Positions 29,021 through 38,461 of a stretch of DNA of 64,000 nucleotides are shown here, piece after piece (the first letter of the stretch is position 1; each line of letters starts with the position of its first letter). A program made the translations under genes and the position numbers. The notes below the pieces were generated by a model, which had not been told where the DNA came from, searched no databases, and saw only the letters and a list, made by a program, of their open reading frames with translations. Source of the stretch: an uncultured Bacteroidota bacterium (GTDB lineage: Bacteria; Bacteroidota; Bacteroidia; Flavobacteriales_D; Sanyastnellaceae); the NCBI GenBank assembly GCA_903932685.1, contig CAIZGX010000035.1:49942-113941 (forward strand), read 5' to 3'.

Positions 29021-29261
29021 AGCTGAAATTAACGTAATGCCATTGGAGGCATTATTAGATCCACAAGGAAAAGCAGTGACCTCGTCATTGAACAGTTTGT
29101 CTATTGGAACCATTGCTAACGTCCGCGTTGGAAAACATATGAGTTTATTCGTTGAGTCTGCCGACCATGCGGGTGCAGAACAAATCGTTGATCAAGCATG
29201 CAAGAAATTGTTGTGCAACGAAATCATGGAGTACTACACTTTCACCGTTGTAGAAGCCTAA
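29007..29261 (+). CDS. purS: Phosphoribosylformylglycinamidine synthase subunit PurS
   Basis: An 84-residue small subunit of the three-part FGAM synthase (PurSQL) of purine synthesis, helping pass ammonia from PurQ to PurL. The pattern AEINVMPLEALLDPQGKAV, then a Gly-x-x-x-Asn-Val-Arg-Val-Gly-Lys segment, matches the family. The ATG at 29007 is chosen because it fits the usual length; it lies within the end of pssA (14-base overlap). PurQ and PurL are not in the window. The stop overlaps the next start by one base (TAATG). Confidence 0.9.
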   Translation: MKKFKAEINVMPLEALLDPQGKAVTSSLNSLSIGTIANVRVGKHMSLFVESADHAGAEQIVDQACKKLLCNEIMEYYTFTVVEA

Positions 29262-29809
29262 TGCGTTTTTACGCACTTCTTGTTTTTTCATTTTTAACAC
29301 TTGCTGTTAATGCGCAATTAACGCAATTTCTCATTCTTCGAAAGCACGTAGATTTCGGGTACAAGTCAAGTGAATCTCAACGCGAGGTGAAGGCCTTGAT
29401 TATTCATTCAACCTTTAACGCGTCTTTTCCAAATACACAACAGCCCGATACGTTCTCTGTAGAAGGTGTATTGAAGCAATTTGAGCAATACGGCGTAGCA
29501 GCGCATTACTTAATTGGAAGAGATGGCCAAGTTTATGAATTAGTAGAACCAAATAACGTAGCGTATCACGCTGGAAAGAGTCAACTTCCCGACGGGACAA
29601 CTGCTGTAAATTCATGCTCCATTGGTATTGAAATCATGTGTACTTATACCGTTGGCCCTAACGAAGCGCAATATGCATCGCTTCGAAAGCTCATTGATCA
29701 ACTCGATACGCACTATAAGTTCAGGTACATCCTCGGACACTTCGACATTTCTCCAGGAAGAAAGTCAGACCCTTGGCACTTCAAGGATGACGGCTTTTTT
29801 CGGAAATAA
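29261..29809 (+). CDS. N-acetylmuramoyl-L-alanine amidase, Ami_2 family
   Basis: A 182-residue exported zinc amidase (PGRP/AmpD-like) that cuts the bond between muramic acid and the stem peptide. A signal peptide (about 1-19, ending VNAQ) precedes the catalytic domain. Zinc ligands are inferred as the His in ALIIHSTF, the His in GHFDISPGRKSDP and the Asp of the same segment; the GVAAHYLIGRDGQVYELV strand is characteristic. The start chosen overlaps the purS stop by one base; a longer frame from 29198 lies inside purS. It may cooperate with the EnvC-like protein in wall remodelling (inference). Confidence 0.92.
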   Translation: MRFYALLVFSFLTLAVNAQLTQFLILRKHVDFGYKSSESQREVKALIIHSTFNASFPNTQQPDTFSVEGVLKQFEQYGVAAHYLIGRDGQVYELVEPNNVAYHAGKSQLPDGTTAVNSCSIGIEIMCTYTVGPNEAQYASLRKLIDQLDTHYKFRYILGHFDISPGRKSDPWHFKDDGFFRK

Positions 29810-29868
29810 TTCTGTTCCTTTCCGTCAATTCTTTGTAACTTCCTTTTTTTAAAACCTTATCCGTTCTT

Positions 29869-32800
29869 ATGAAAAAGATTTTACTTGCGTTCGCATTATT
29901 CGCATCTTTTCAGGCCTTTTCACAAGTTCCCGCTAATGACATCTGTAGCAATGCAATTGAATTAATTCCAAATGCTGGATTGATTGCTGCCACAAACTTG
30001 AATACTGTAACGGAAGGCACTAGTCCTTCATGCGGTGTTGGCGCAGGCGCAGCAATAAAAGACGTTTGGTACAAATTCACTTTTACCGGAGGAACCTTTA
30101 CATTAACAACCACGTTAGGCACACTAGCAGACACACGCCTCGCTGTTTACAATAGCTGCACGGGAACCCAATTGCTTTGCAACGATGACGCTGCGGGAAT
30201 GGGTTACGCCTCTCAATTGGTCATGACATGTCCAGCCTTAACGGTGGGAACAACCTATTACGTTCAAGCTGGCGGTTACAACAACCTACAAGGAAATTTT
30301 AGTATTCAATTAACCTCTGCTGACATTGTGGGTTGTACAGATCCTTCTGCTGGAAACTACAATTCATGCGCTACAGTTGACAACGGATTATGCAACATTT
30401 TTATGCCGAACGAAACATGCGCTACAGCAGCGGCATTCGTGCCAAACAGCGGCGTCATTGTAACCAACAACAACAACGTTGCGGCAGGACCAACACCTGG
30501 TTGCGGCGGGACCATTCGCGACATTTGGTATTCGTTCGTTTATCAAGGTGGAAATGTAACTATTCAAACCAGCGCTACCACTGGAACCGGACCCGGAATT
30601 ACCGATACACAAATTGCGGTATACAATGCGTGCAACGGATCTATCATTGCTTGCGATGACGATGATGCTGCAGGTAATTTTGCTATGGTGAAATTTGGTT
30701 GTCCTACAGGAAATGGAACAGCCGGCGCCAATGAAGATGACTATCTCGTTATTGGACAGACCTACTATGTGCAAGTTGGCGGATACAACAGCACCATGGG
30801 TGAATTCAATTTCAACATAACTTCCACAACTGTTTCTGGATGTACCAACGCTAACGCAACAAACTACAACTCTTGTGCAACGATTGATGACGGCACTTGC
30901 GAATTCCCTGCCTTGGCTTCCGATTTCAATTATTATCCTTCAGGAATGAATTGCATGAATTTTCAATTCAACAACACCTCAACCGGAAATGCAACAGCGT
31001 TCGAATGGACTTTCCCTGCTGGATGTGTTCCTGCAACTTCAACATTGGAAAATCCAACCACCACTTTTGCTTCAGTTGGAATGTTTCCAGTAACGCTTAC
31101 AACCTTTGATCCGCAAGGAAATAGTAACAGTGTAACGCTGAATGTGATTGTCACAACTGGACACACCTTAACCCTAGATATCACAGCGGACAACCTACCA
31201 CAACAAACTTCTTGGAAAGTCTTCAATCCAGAAAACTTAGTTATTCAGCAAGGCACAACCAACGATGCGAACTTCTGTATAAGCAACAACTGTCACCGCA
31301 TAGAAATTTATGATACAGGTGGAAATGGATTGTGTTGTGCGAATGGTGGGGGAAACTACACCGTTTATTTAGATGGAAACTCAGTTGCAACTGGTGCCGC
31401 ATTTGGCGCGCTTGCAACCATTCAAGTGAATTGTCCGCAAGGAACAAGTTGCAACAATGCAATTGTCGCTAACCTAGGATTAAACGCTGTTCCTGCTCCG
31501 AATTCATGGTATGAGTTTACCCCGTCCGTGAATGGACAATATCAGGTTTCAACATGTGGACTAGCTGGATGCGATACTAAGATTTGGTTATACGACTATT
31601 GCAATATGGCTTTATTCGACAACTCAATGGAAGCAACATACACGTACAATGACGATTTGTGCGGTGTAGAGGCTGAAATTACACCCTACCTCGAAGGGGG
31701 GGAAACATATTACATCCGAGTAGGTGACGACGGAGGGGCGTGTGGACTTAGCTCATTTGAGGTTTTATTTCAGTACATGGGGCCTATCGTTGGATGCATG
31801 GACTTAAACGCATGTAACTACAGTCCGCTGGCTGAAGAACCATCCGTTTGTTATTACAACGGTGATCCAAACTGTTCGAATGTTGGTCCCGATTTACTCG
31901 TTGAAGGAAACGTATTGTATACCTCGCTTTACCAAACTACTTTGAATGCTACGGATGGATGTTTAGTGAATGAAGGATGTATTCAAGGATTGGGAACAAG
32001 ACAAGTTGTTCGTTTCTCTACACGAATTGACAACATAGGAAATCTCGATTACTTCATTGGTGTTCCTAACGTTGCGAATCCACAATTCATATTTGACCCT
32101 TGCCACAATCACTACCATTATTCTGGTTATGCAGAATATTTACTCTATGATTCGAACGAAAACCTTATGCCTGAAATCGGATTCAAAAACGGTTTCTGCG
32201 TATTGGATTTGGGTTGCGTTACAGGTGTTGCGAAATTCGGATGCGGTAACATGGGTATTACAGCCGGTTGCTACGATGTATACAGTTCTGGATTGAGTTG
32301 TCAGTGGATTGACATTACAAATGTTCCTGCTGGAACCTATCATTTGGTTGTTCGCACCAACTGGGACCAAGATCCAGATGCATTGGGTAACTATGAATTG
32401 CGTTACGATAACAACTGGGCGCAAGTATGTATCTCATTCGAGAGAGACGCGATGAACAACATCGTCAACTTCGTTAAACTTCCAATCGGATCTTGTCCTG
32501 AGATTGTAGACTGCGTTGGACAATTGTTCGGAAATGCACAGCCAGACTGTCAAGGAAACTGCCCAGCTGAAACTAAAAAAGGTGATTTAAACACCGACTT
32601 AAGTTACACGCAAGCAGATGTAGACCTTTATGGGAACAGCGCTGTCTATTCTGATTTAAGCGCTTCCATTTGCAACGACTTAAATAGCGACGGCGATATC
32701 AGCATTGCAGATGCCGCCTATCTTGAGGCTTGCATTCATGCGCAGATAGATGAAGGCATTGCTCCTGGTTTAATGCAACCTTGCGCTTGGGATCCAGAAA

Positions 32801-34293
32801 TTGTTGACGAATCTGAAACAGCAATACTCGGAGTAACAAACGTGAATGCTGAACTCGGATACTTCGACATTACATTGACTAATCCAAATGGAGAAATCAA
32901 CGCACTTCAATTCGATATTGGAGGTGCTACAATTACAAACGTTACTTCGCTAGTTCCGCTGAGCACATGGTCTTCGGTTATTTACAAAGAAGTAGGTGGC
33001 GTAAAAATTGGTGCGCTTGGACACTTGGGAAGCATGATTCCAGTTCACTTCACACCAACACCTATTCTTCGTGTTTATGTTGAAACATTTACTGGAGATG
33101 AAGTATGTATTGCAGCATTTGACGAAGCGTTGAATGTATACATTCACAATGTACTAACTGAAATTGGACCTTGTATGCCTGTTCAATACATTGCTGCTAA
33201 CGCAACATTCAATGACTTAACGTGCGTGAACTATCCTGTTCATTTTGTAGACAACACCAACAACAATCCAACCTCATGGAGTTGGTTGTTCCCAGGTGGT
33301 GTCCCTAGTTCATCTACACTTCAGAATCCATATGTTATGTACATAACCCCTGGGGTTTACAACGTGACTCTTATGGTGTCTAATGGAACAGCGAACGATA
33401 GTGTTACTTGGACGGGGGCAGTTGCGGTTTCCACTCAAATTGAATATTATGCAGATGTTGATGGAGACGGATTTGGTGATGCGCAAACATTAGCAACAGG
33501 ATGCGAAATACCTTCAGGATATGTAACCAACGGTAACGATTGTAACGACAACAGTTCGTTCATCACAACCAATGCAGATCTGGACGGAGACGGATACTTC
33601 TCTTGTGTAGATGATTGTAACGACGGTAATGCTTTGTCTTATCCGGGTGCAATGGAATTGTGTAACAACCTCGATGACAACTGTGATGGAATTGTAGACG
33701 AAGGATTCGATGCAGATGGCGATGGATTCTCTGCTTGCGCTGGCGACTGCGACGACAACAACAGTGGCATGAATCCGGATGCAACTGAATTTTGTAACGA
33801 CGTTGACGACAACTGTAACGGTGCTATCGATGAAGGATTAGGACAGCCGTATTACATGGATATTGACGGCGATGGATACGGTGCAGGAATGATTATATAT
33901 TCATGCACAGTTCCAACGGGAGCAGCTACGAACAATGATGATTGCAACGATGCAAATCCGGCAATTAATCCTTCAGCAGTAGAGACGGTAGATGAAATAG
34001 ATAACGACTGCGACGGATATATTGACGAAACGAATATCTACACGTACACGTTGAATGAAATTGGATTGAACCTTTATCCAAATCCAACATCATCTGATTT
34101 GAATATTGAATTGAATGCTCATGCGGGAAATGTTTCGGTGCAAGTGAAAGATGTTTCTGGAAAAAACATTTCGAACTTCCAATTCAATAGCATGCGCTAT
34201 TCTGTTGATGTTTCTGATTTCGCACCAGGACTTTATGAGTTCATTTTCCGAACAGAAAACTCATTCACCGTTAAGCGTGTGGTCGTCGAATAA
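29869..34293 (+). CDS. T9SS-exported multidomain protein with lysyl oxidase, dockerin-like and MopE-type repeats
   Basis: A 1474-residue secreted protein. A signal peptide (1-19) precedes two jelly-roll units split by GCTDPSAGNY-type Cys repeats, then a PKD unit, a third jelly-roll and a lysyl oxidase (LOX) domain (about 670-885). The LOX domain has the copper site CHNHYH (745-750), Lys773 in FKNGFCVLD, the GCYDVY segment with Tyr805, and CQWIDIT. Lys773 and Tyr805 align by eye with the human LOX residues that form the lysyl-tyrosylquinone cofactor. Next come a dockerin-like calcium-loop pair (DLNTD and DLNSDGDISIADA, about 905-960), a possible cohesin-like beta domain, a PKD domain, MopE-type Cys/Asp repeats (about 1200-1390) and a type A T9SS tail (LYPNPTSS to VKRVVVE). 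LOX oxidises amines of lysines; the substrate is unknown. Confidence 0.88.
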   Translation: MKKILLAFALFASFQAFSQVPANDICSNAIELIPNAGLIAATNLNTVTEGTSPSCGVGAGAAIKDVWYKFTFTGGTFTLTTTLGTLADTRLAVYNSCTGTQLLCNDDAAGMGYASQLVMTCPALTVGTTYYVQAGGYNNLQGNFSIQLTSADIVGCTDPSAGNYNSCATVDNGLCNIFMPNETCATAAAFVPNSGVIVTNNNNVAAGPTPGCGGTIRDIWYSFVYQGGNVTIQTSATTGTGPGITDTQIAVYNACNGSIIACDDDDAAGNFAMVKFGCPTGNGTAGANEDDYLVIGQTYYVQVGGYNSTMGEFNFNITSTTVSGCTNANATNYNSCATIDDGTCEFPALASDFNYYPSGMNCMNFQFNNTSTGNATAFEWTFPAGCVPATSTLENPTTTFASVGMFPVTLTTFDPQGNSNSVTLNVIVTTGHTLTLDITADNLPQQTSWKVFNPENLVIQQGTTNDANFCISNNCHRIEIYDTGGNGLCCANGGGNYTVYLDGNSVATGAAFGALATIQVNCPQGTSCNNAIVANLGLNAVPAPNSWYEFTPSVNGQYQVSTCGLAGCDTKIWLYDYCNMALFDNSMEATYTYNDDLCGVEAEITPYLEGGETYYIRVGDDGGACGLSSFEVLFQYMGPIVGCMDLNACNYSPLAEEPSVCYYNGDPNCSNVGPDLLVEGNVLYTSLYQTTLNATDGCLVNEGCIQGLGTRQVVRFSTRIDNIGNLDYFIGVPNVANPQFIFDPCHNHYHYSGYAEYLLYDSNENLMPEIGFKNGFCVLDLGCVTGVAKFGCGNMGITAGCYDVYSSGLSCQWIDITNVPAGTYHLVVRTNWDQDPDALGNYELRYDNNWAQVCISFERDAMNNIVNFVKLPIGSCPEIVDCVGQLFGNAQPDCQGNCPAETKKGDLNTDLSYTQADVDLYGNSAVYSDLSASICNDLNSDGDISIADAAYLEACIHAQIDEGIAPGLMQPCAWDPEIVDESETAILGVTNVNAELGYFDITLTNPNGEINALQFDIGGATITNVTSLVPLSTWSSVIYKEVGGVKIGALGHLGSMIPVHFTPTPILRVYVETFTGDEVCIAAFDEALNVYIHNVLTEIGPCMPVQYIAANATFNDLTCVNYPVHFVDNTNNNPTSWSWLFPGGVPSSSTLQNPYVMYITPGVYNVTLMVSNGTANDSVTWTGAVAVSTQIEYYADVDGDGFGDAQTLATGCEIPSGYVTNGNDCNDNSSFITTNADLDGDGYFSCVDDCNDGNALSYPGAMELCNNLDDNCDGIVDEGFDADGDGFSACAGDCDDNNSGMNPDATEFCNDVDDNCNGAIDEGLGQPYYMDIDGDGYGAGMIIYSCTVPTGAATNNDDCNDANPAINPSAVETVDEIDNDCDGYIDETNIYTYTLNEIGLNLYPNPTSSDLNIELNAHAGNVSVQVKDVSGKNISNFQFNSMRYSVDVSDFAPGLYEFIFRTENSFTVKRVVVE

Positions 34294-34357
34294 AACTTTG
34301 GTCCAATGTTTGAAATTTCGCAACGAAAGTTACGTTAATCAAAAACAAAACGACTTT

Positions 34358-35179
34358 ATGAAACACATCTTCTTGTTTACCGCATTGTCAGTGGGAGCGC
34401 TGAGCATGCTAGGCCAAAGTTCTAAGCCAACGCCAGTTAAAGTTGAAAATTTACCTGTGCAAGCTTTGCGCAGCATCAATAACTACGCATTCAATTCAGG
34501 AGAAAAATCGACGTACCGCATTCACTACGGTGTTGTAGACGCAGGTGTTGCAACCATTTCTGTTGAAGAAGGAAATAAAAAATTCGGAGGAAGAGACACC
34601 TATCATATCGTTGGTGAAGGTCATAGCTCCGGATCATTCGATTGGTTCTTCAAGGTGCGAGACAAATACGAATCGTATGTAGACAAGCAGGGAATATTTC
34701 CTTACCAATTCAAACGCAATTGCGATGAAGGTGGCTACATGATTATGCAAGACTATTTTTTCTTTCAACACAAACGCGCTTTTAAGAACAGAAAGAATGA
34801 AGGGTACCTTGCTCCTGCTTTCGTTCAAGACATGATGAGTGCCGCATTCTATGCTCGAACGATGGACTTCACGAACACCAAGCCAGGCGACATTTTAACC
34901 ATTGAAACCTTGGTCGACGATGAAATTTACCGCTTGAAAATGCGCTATGTTGGAAAAGAAACGGTAAGCGTAGATGCTGGAACATTCAAATGTTTGCGCT
35001 TCGCACCAGTGGTTCAAAAGGGACGTATTTTCAAAGATCCGAATGACTTAGCGGTTTGGGTAACAGACGACGCACACCACCTACCGATTATGGCGCAAGC
35101 CAAAATCAAAGTCGGATCTATTAAAATGGAATTGCAACAATTCCAAGGCGTAGATATCTGGGGTGTGAAAATTAAATAG
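34358..35179 (+). CDS. DUF3108 domain-containing exported protein
   Basis: A 273-residue protein with a signal peptide (MKHIFLFTALSVGALSMLGQ) and a DUF3108 beta-domain starting near FNSGEKSTYRIHYGVVDAG. These proteins are widespread, periplasmic or outer-membrane-associated, and without an established function. The ATG at 34358 is chosen because it opens the signal peptide; a longer frame to 34151 would run through the end of the lysyl oxidase gene. It ends tail-to-tail with the RidA-family gene, the two overlapping by eight bases. Confidence 0.86.
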   Translation: MKHIFLFTALSVGALSMLGQSSKPTPVKVENLPVQALRSINNYAFNSGEKSTYRIHYGVVDAGVATISVEEGNKKFGGRDTYHIVGEGHSSGSFDWFFKVRDKYESYVDKQGIFPYQFKRNCDEGGYMIMQDYFFFQHKRAFKNRKNEGYLAPAFVQDMMSAAFYARTMDFTNTKPGDILTIETLVDDEIYRLKMRYVGKETVSVDAGTFKCLRFAPVVQKGRIFKDPNDLAVWVTDDAHHLPIMAQAKIKVGSIKMELQQFQGVDIWGVKIK

Positions 35180-35597
35180 TTGCTATACACTTCAACTCAA
35201 TCGCGATAGGCGATGGAAGGGCGTTAATCTCTACAGTTGTTCTGCAGGGATTAGCGTCCTTGAAGTATTCAGCATACAAGCGATTGTAGGTTTGGAAGTC
35301 GCGCTTCATGTTCACCAAGAAAACCGTTACGTCTACCAAGTTCTCCCACTTCGATCCGCTGGCATCCAGAATTGCACGCACATTGTCGAAGACATTTCTG
35401 CACTGTGCTTCAAAATCGAATTCAATAAAATTTCCAAATTTATCTAACTTCAATCCCGGCACTCCGGTATCGTTCGCATCGCTACCCGCTATGCGCGGAC
35501 CCACACCAGAAAGAAACAAAAGATTCCCCACTCTTCTTGCGTGTGGGTATGCGCCTACTGGCTTCGGTGCGTTATCGGTTGAAATGATTTCAGACAT
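35172..35597 (-). CDS. RidA-family protein, 2-aminomuconate deaminase-like
   Basis: A 141-residue chorismate-mutase-fold protein of the YjgF/RidA superfamily. The pattern PKPVGAYPHARRVGNLLFLS, then SGVGPR, VTVFLVNMKRDFQTYN and RTTVEINALPSPIAIE is much closer to 2-aminomuconate deaminases (NbaF/AmnD) than to generic RidA, judged from memory. The arginine that binds substrate carboxylate in the superfamily is kept (CRTTVE). It would release ammonia from 2-aminomuconate, two steps after the 3-hydroxyanthranilate dioxygenase encoded at 3884. It sits eight bases after a T9SS protein gene with no functional tie and overlaps the 3' end of the convergent DUF3108 gene. Confidence 0.82.
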   Translation of the reverse strand: MSEIISTDNAPKPVGAYPHARRVGNLLFLSGVGPRIAGSDANDTGVPGLKLDKFGNFIEFDFEAQCRNVFDNVRAILDASGSKWENLVDVTVFLVNMKRDFQTYNRLYAEYFKDANPCRTTVEINALPSPIAIELKCIATI

Positions 35598-35605
35598 AAT
35601 TAGAA

Positions 35606-38365
35606 TTATTTTGTGACAACAAATTTACCGGTTCTTGTGGTGCTTCCCGATTTCAATTGATAAATAAATGTTCCTGCATGCGCAGCTTCCCACGAAAGTT
35701 GCTCTCTTCCAACTGCCTTCCATTTCTTCGAGTTCAGTAATTTTCCATCTAACGAATAGATATTCATCTCCGTAATTTCTCCGGGCATCAATTGCATGTT
35801 GAAATGAATTTCATCGACAGTTGGATTCGGAAATGCTGAAACCGTTACCATGCGTTCCGCTAATGCTTCAACCGAAACTTCGGGAACAACAGGCAAGTTA
35901 GCAGTGAATATTCCATTGGCATGCGTGGCTACTGCAACGGTTCCATCGAACGGACGTGAAGTAATCATGTTCACCACAGCGTTTCCGATTGTGCTTGCTC
36001 CTTCCATTTGCCAAACGGTGCTTTCGCCATTCAATTCAGAAGTACTGAATAAACCGGCACTCGTTCCCGCCAAATAAATCGTTGGTGTGCTCGGATAAAT
36101 TTCAACCCAATACACCGCAGGACCGTTTCCAGTTCCATCTACATTCTCTTCCAGATTTCCACTTACATCTAACCATGTTGCACCAGCATCTGTTGAATGG
36201 AAAATACTTTTTTTGTTGAAGTTGGAAAAGCTCACCATGACTTCGTTCGCGTTCAAATCATTTGTGCTTACTGCGGAAGTGTATGCGTTCGTTGGAAACA
36301 ATGTTGAAGATATATTCGTCTTCACAGGTGTTCCGTAAAGGTCTGTTAGCTTGAATAATTTTCCAGCTGAACTTCCGTAATACAAAATTGAATTATCGGT
36401 ATAAGCCATGTCGAGACATGAGATGCTTCCTTGAGTTAGCGTAATTGTACTCGTAATAACATTCGACCAATCGTCGGTGTTGCGCGCGGTAGGATAATTT
36501 CCGGTTACAGAAATAGTATCTACGCGATCGAGATACCAGATCATTTTATTTCCAGCTATAAACAATCTGTTCGTCCATGGATCTAATAACAACGGATTAA
36601 TGAAAAGTGAAGCAGGACCATTCTCTGCATCTATGCGTTCTGTTCCTATTAAGTTTCCGTTTGCATCAATGGACTTCTTGAACATTCTTCCACTTTGAGA
36701 ACTTGTGATTACATAGTCCGCGCCGAAAGGCATGGCGCAATAGGCACCATCGTCGGCATGCATTTCTCTCCAAGGAGATGTTGCGTCTGAGGTGTGCGTT
36801 AACCACGTTCCGTTGTCTTGCATTCCTCCCATTAAAAACTGACTGTTTGTATTGCCTGGCTCGAGTGCTACAGTATAAAATTGCGAAGTGAGGTACCCGT
36901 TATTCAGCGATTGCCATTGTAGGCTGTCGGCAGTAAGGTCTGAAGTATATTGCACACCACCATCGTTCAGGCTGTACATGCCCAAATCGTTGGCAGGATC
37001 GAACGTGATGAAGTGCTGGTCTGAGTGATGTCTCGGATAGAAATAATCCCAAGGTGTGGGAACATTGCAACGGTATCCGCCAATCCAATCAACCGACGTA
37101 GAGGTAGCGAACGCATCGGTGCTGCGATGAAGATTGGTTCCACCAATAAAAACCAGGTCAGTGATTGAAGGATGATGAGCAATGCACATGTCAAAACCGT
37201 ACTGCGTTTTGAACGTTGCAAAATCGTAATCGATTCCAGTAAACAGTTGACAAGGTATGGAAGGAAGATTTGCTGAACGATTCTCCCAACTTCCATCTGC
37301 ACCGCTTCCATCGCCTCCAAGGTAGGTGTACTTGTAGAAGAAGTGATCAATCGGATAGAATGTGTTGTTAATGGTTTCACCCAAGAAATAAATTTCGTTT
37401 TCGTCTTGCGGATTCGCGCACATCACTGCTCTTCTCAAGTTTGCTATTTGCGGAAGCACAGGAGAAATTTCCGTCCAAGTGAATCCGTCTGTACTTCTGA
37501 AGAAACCACCACCGTTGGTGCTGTTGTCGCTGAATGATGCGTAAAGTACTCCCGATGGAGTCATCATTACATCTACGAATTCACTTGCACTTGTGGTGAA
37601 TCCCAACACTTCCGTCCAACTAATTCCTCCATCGTTGCTTCGAATAATTCCGTTGTAAACTGCGGCGTAGACTACATCTTCGTTCAGGTTGGTATGATCG
37701 GTGATGACGCGCCAAACGAAATCATAGCTTCCGTTCTGCATGTTGTTTTGCGGAGTTCCGCTAGATGTTGACATGAGGTGCGACCACGTCTGTCCGTTGT
37801 CTGTGCTCTTCCACATACCGTCTCCACTAAGCAATGCGGTGAAAGAAGTTCCCGAAACCACTCCGTAAAATTCTTCACCTGAACCGTAGTACCACGTGTT
37901 CTCATGTCCCGGACGTGTGTCTTGCGCAATGCAACTAACACTTTGCAATTGCTCAGGAGAAGTGGTTTTATTCCAAGACTGTCCGCTATTCAATGAATTC
38001 CACATTCCTCCTGTTACTGAACCTGCAATGAGGTGATTGCTGTTCAACACATCAACAGCGAAGGCACGCGTCCTTCCTCCAATGTTATAAGGACCTCTGG
38101 AGGTCCATCCGTAATCTCTATCTGCTACTCGAGGCATGTGATTCGCGAAGTTCACACAACGTTCAAAAATTCCACTCGGCACCTCTCCTGTCTCAGGATC
38201 GCGGTTGCGCATATATTCAAAATATTTTCTGCTGGAAGGATTAACGCCGTATCCCTCTTCCATTGGACCACCTGCTAATTTTAATTTCGAAGCGGAAGGA
38301 ATGAAAAAGTAAGCACCAAGAACTGCCAACAAAGCAATTGAAAAAGAAAGTATAGTCGAACGCAT
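35606..38365 (-). CDS. T9SS-exported BNR/sortilin-like propeller protein
   Basis: A 919-residue secreted protein. The ATG at 38365 opens a signal-anchor-like N-terminus (MRSTILSFSIALLAVLGAYF); an in-frame TTG 21 bases upstream is inside the promoter box and unlikely. The body is a large beta-propeller with BNR/Asp-box type strands such as SNDGGISWTEV, STDAGATWLDV and STDNGQTWSHL, as in sialidases, sortilins and photosystem-assembly propellers. Catalytic sialidase residues are not evident, so binding rather than hydrolysis is likelier. The C-terminus is a type A T9SS sorting domain (SAFPNPTVDE to GKFVVTK). It is followed after eight bases by the RidA-like gene. Confidence 0.87.
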   Translation of the reverse strand: MRSTILSFSIALLAVLGAYFFIPSASKLKLAGGPMEEGYGVNPSSRKYFEYMRNRDPETGEVPSGIFERCVNFANHMPRVADRDYGWTSRGPYNIGGRTRAFAVDVLNSNHLIAGSVTGGMWNSLNSGQSWNKTTSPEQLQSVSCIAQDTRPGHENTWYYGSGEEFYGVVSGTSFTALLSGDGMWKSTDNGQTWSHLMSTSSGTPQNNMQNGSYDFVWRVITDHTNLNEDVVYAAVYNGIIRSNDGGISWTEVLGFTTSASEFVDVMMTPSGVLYASFSDNSTNGGGFFRSTDGFTWTEISPVLPQIANLRRAVMCANPQDENEIYFLGETINNTFYPIDHFFYKYTYLGGDGSGADGSWENRSANLPSIPCQLFTGIDYDFATFKTQYGFDMCIAHHPSITDLVFIGGTNLHRSTDAFATSTSVDWIGGYRCNVPTPWDYFYPRHHSDQHFITFDPANDLGMYSLNDGGVQYTSDLTADSLQWQSLNNGYLTSQFYTVALEPGNTNSQFLMGGMQDNGTWLTHTSDATSPWREMHADDGAYCAMPFGADYVITSSQSGRMFKKSIDANGNLIGTERIDAENGPASLFINPLLLDPWTNRLFIAGNKMIWYLDRVDTISVTGNYPTARNTDDWSNVITSTITLTQGSISCLDMAYTDNSILYYGSSAGKLFKLTDLYGTPVKTNISSTLFPTNAYTSAVSTNDLNANEVMVSFSNFNKKSIFHSTDAGATWLDVSGNLEENVDGTGNGPAVYWVEIYPSTPTIYLAGTSAGLFSTSELNGESTVWQMEGASTIGNAVVNMITSRPFDGTVAVATHANGIFTANLPVVPEVSVEALAERMVTVSAFPNPTVDEIHFNMQLMPGEITEMNIYSLDGKLLNSKKWKAVGREQLSWEAAHAGTFIYQLKSGSTTRTGKFVVTK

Positions 38366-38383
38366 CTCGATAGGTTTACTGTT

Positions 38384-38391
38384 CAAATATA
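38384..38391 (-). promoter_or_regulatory. Bacteroidota -7 box for the BNR-repeat protein gene
   Basis: On the minus strand this reads TATATTTG, an exact TAnnTTTG match, 18 bases before the ATG at 38365. It lies in the 96-base divergent gap shared with the MORN-repeat gene, whose own near-match box (TATTTTCG) is at 38450-38457. Confidence 0.55.
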
Positions 38392-38461
38392 AGCGCTGCT
38401 ATGTTCAATAAAACAAGTTGAATTGTGTTTTAGATTAAGAACAACCTTTTATTTTCGAATC

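Noticed and set aside
32581..33190. Cellulosome-type dockerin-cohesin pair in the lysyl oxidase protein
   Set aside because: The calcium-loop pair is convincing as dockerin-like, but the following beta domain is only vaguely cohesin-like and no scaffoldin is present, so no cellulosome claim is made.
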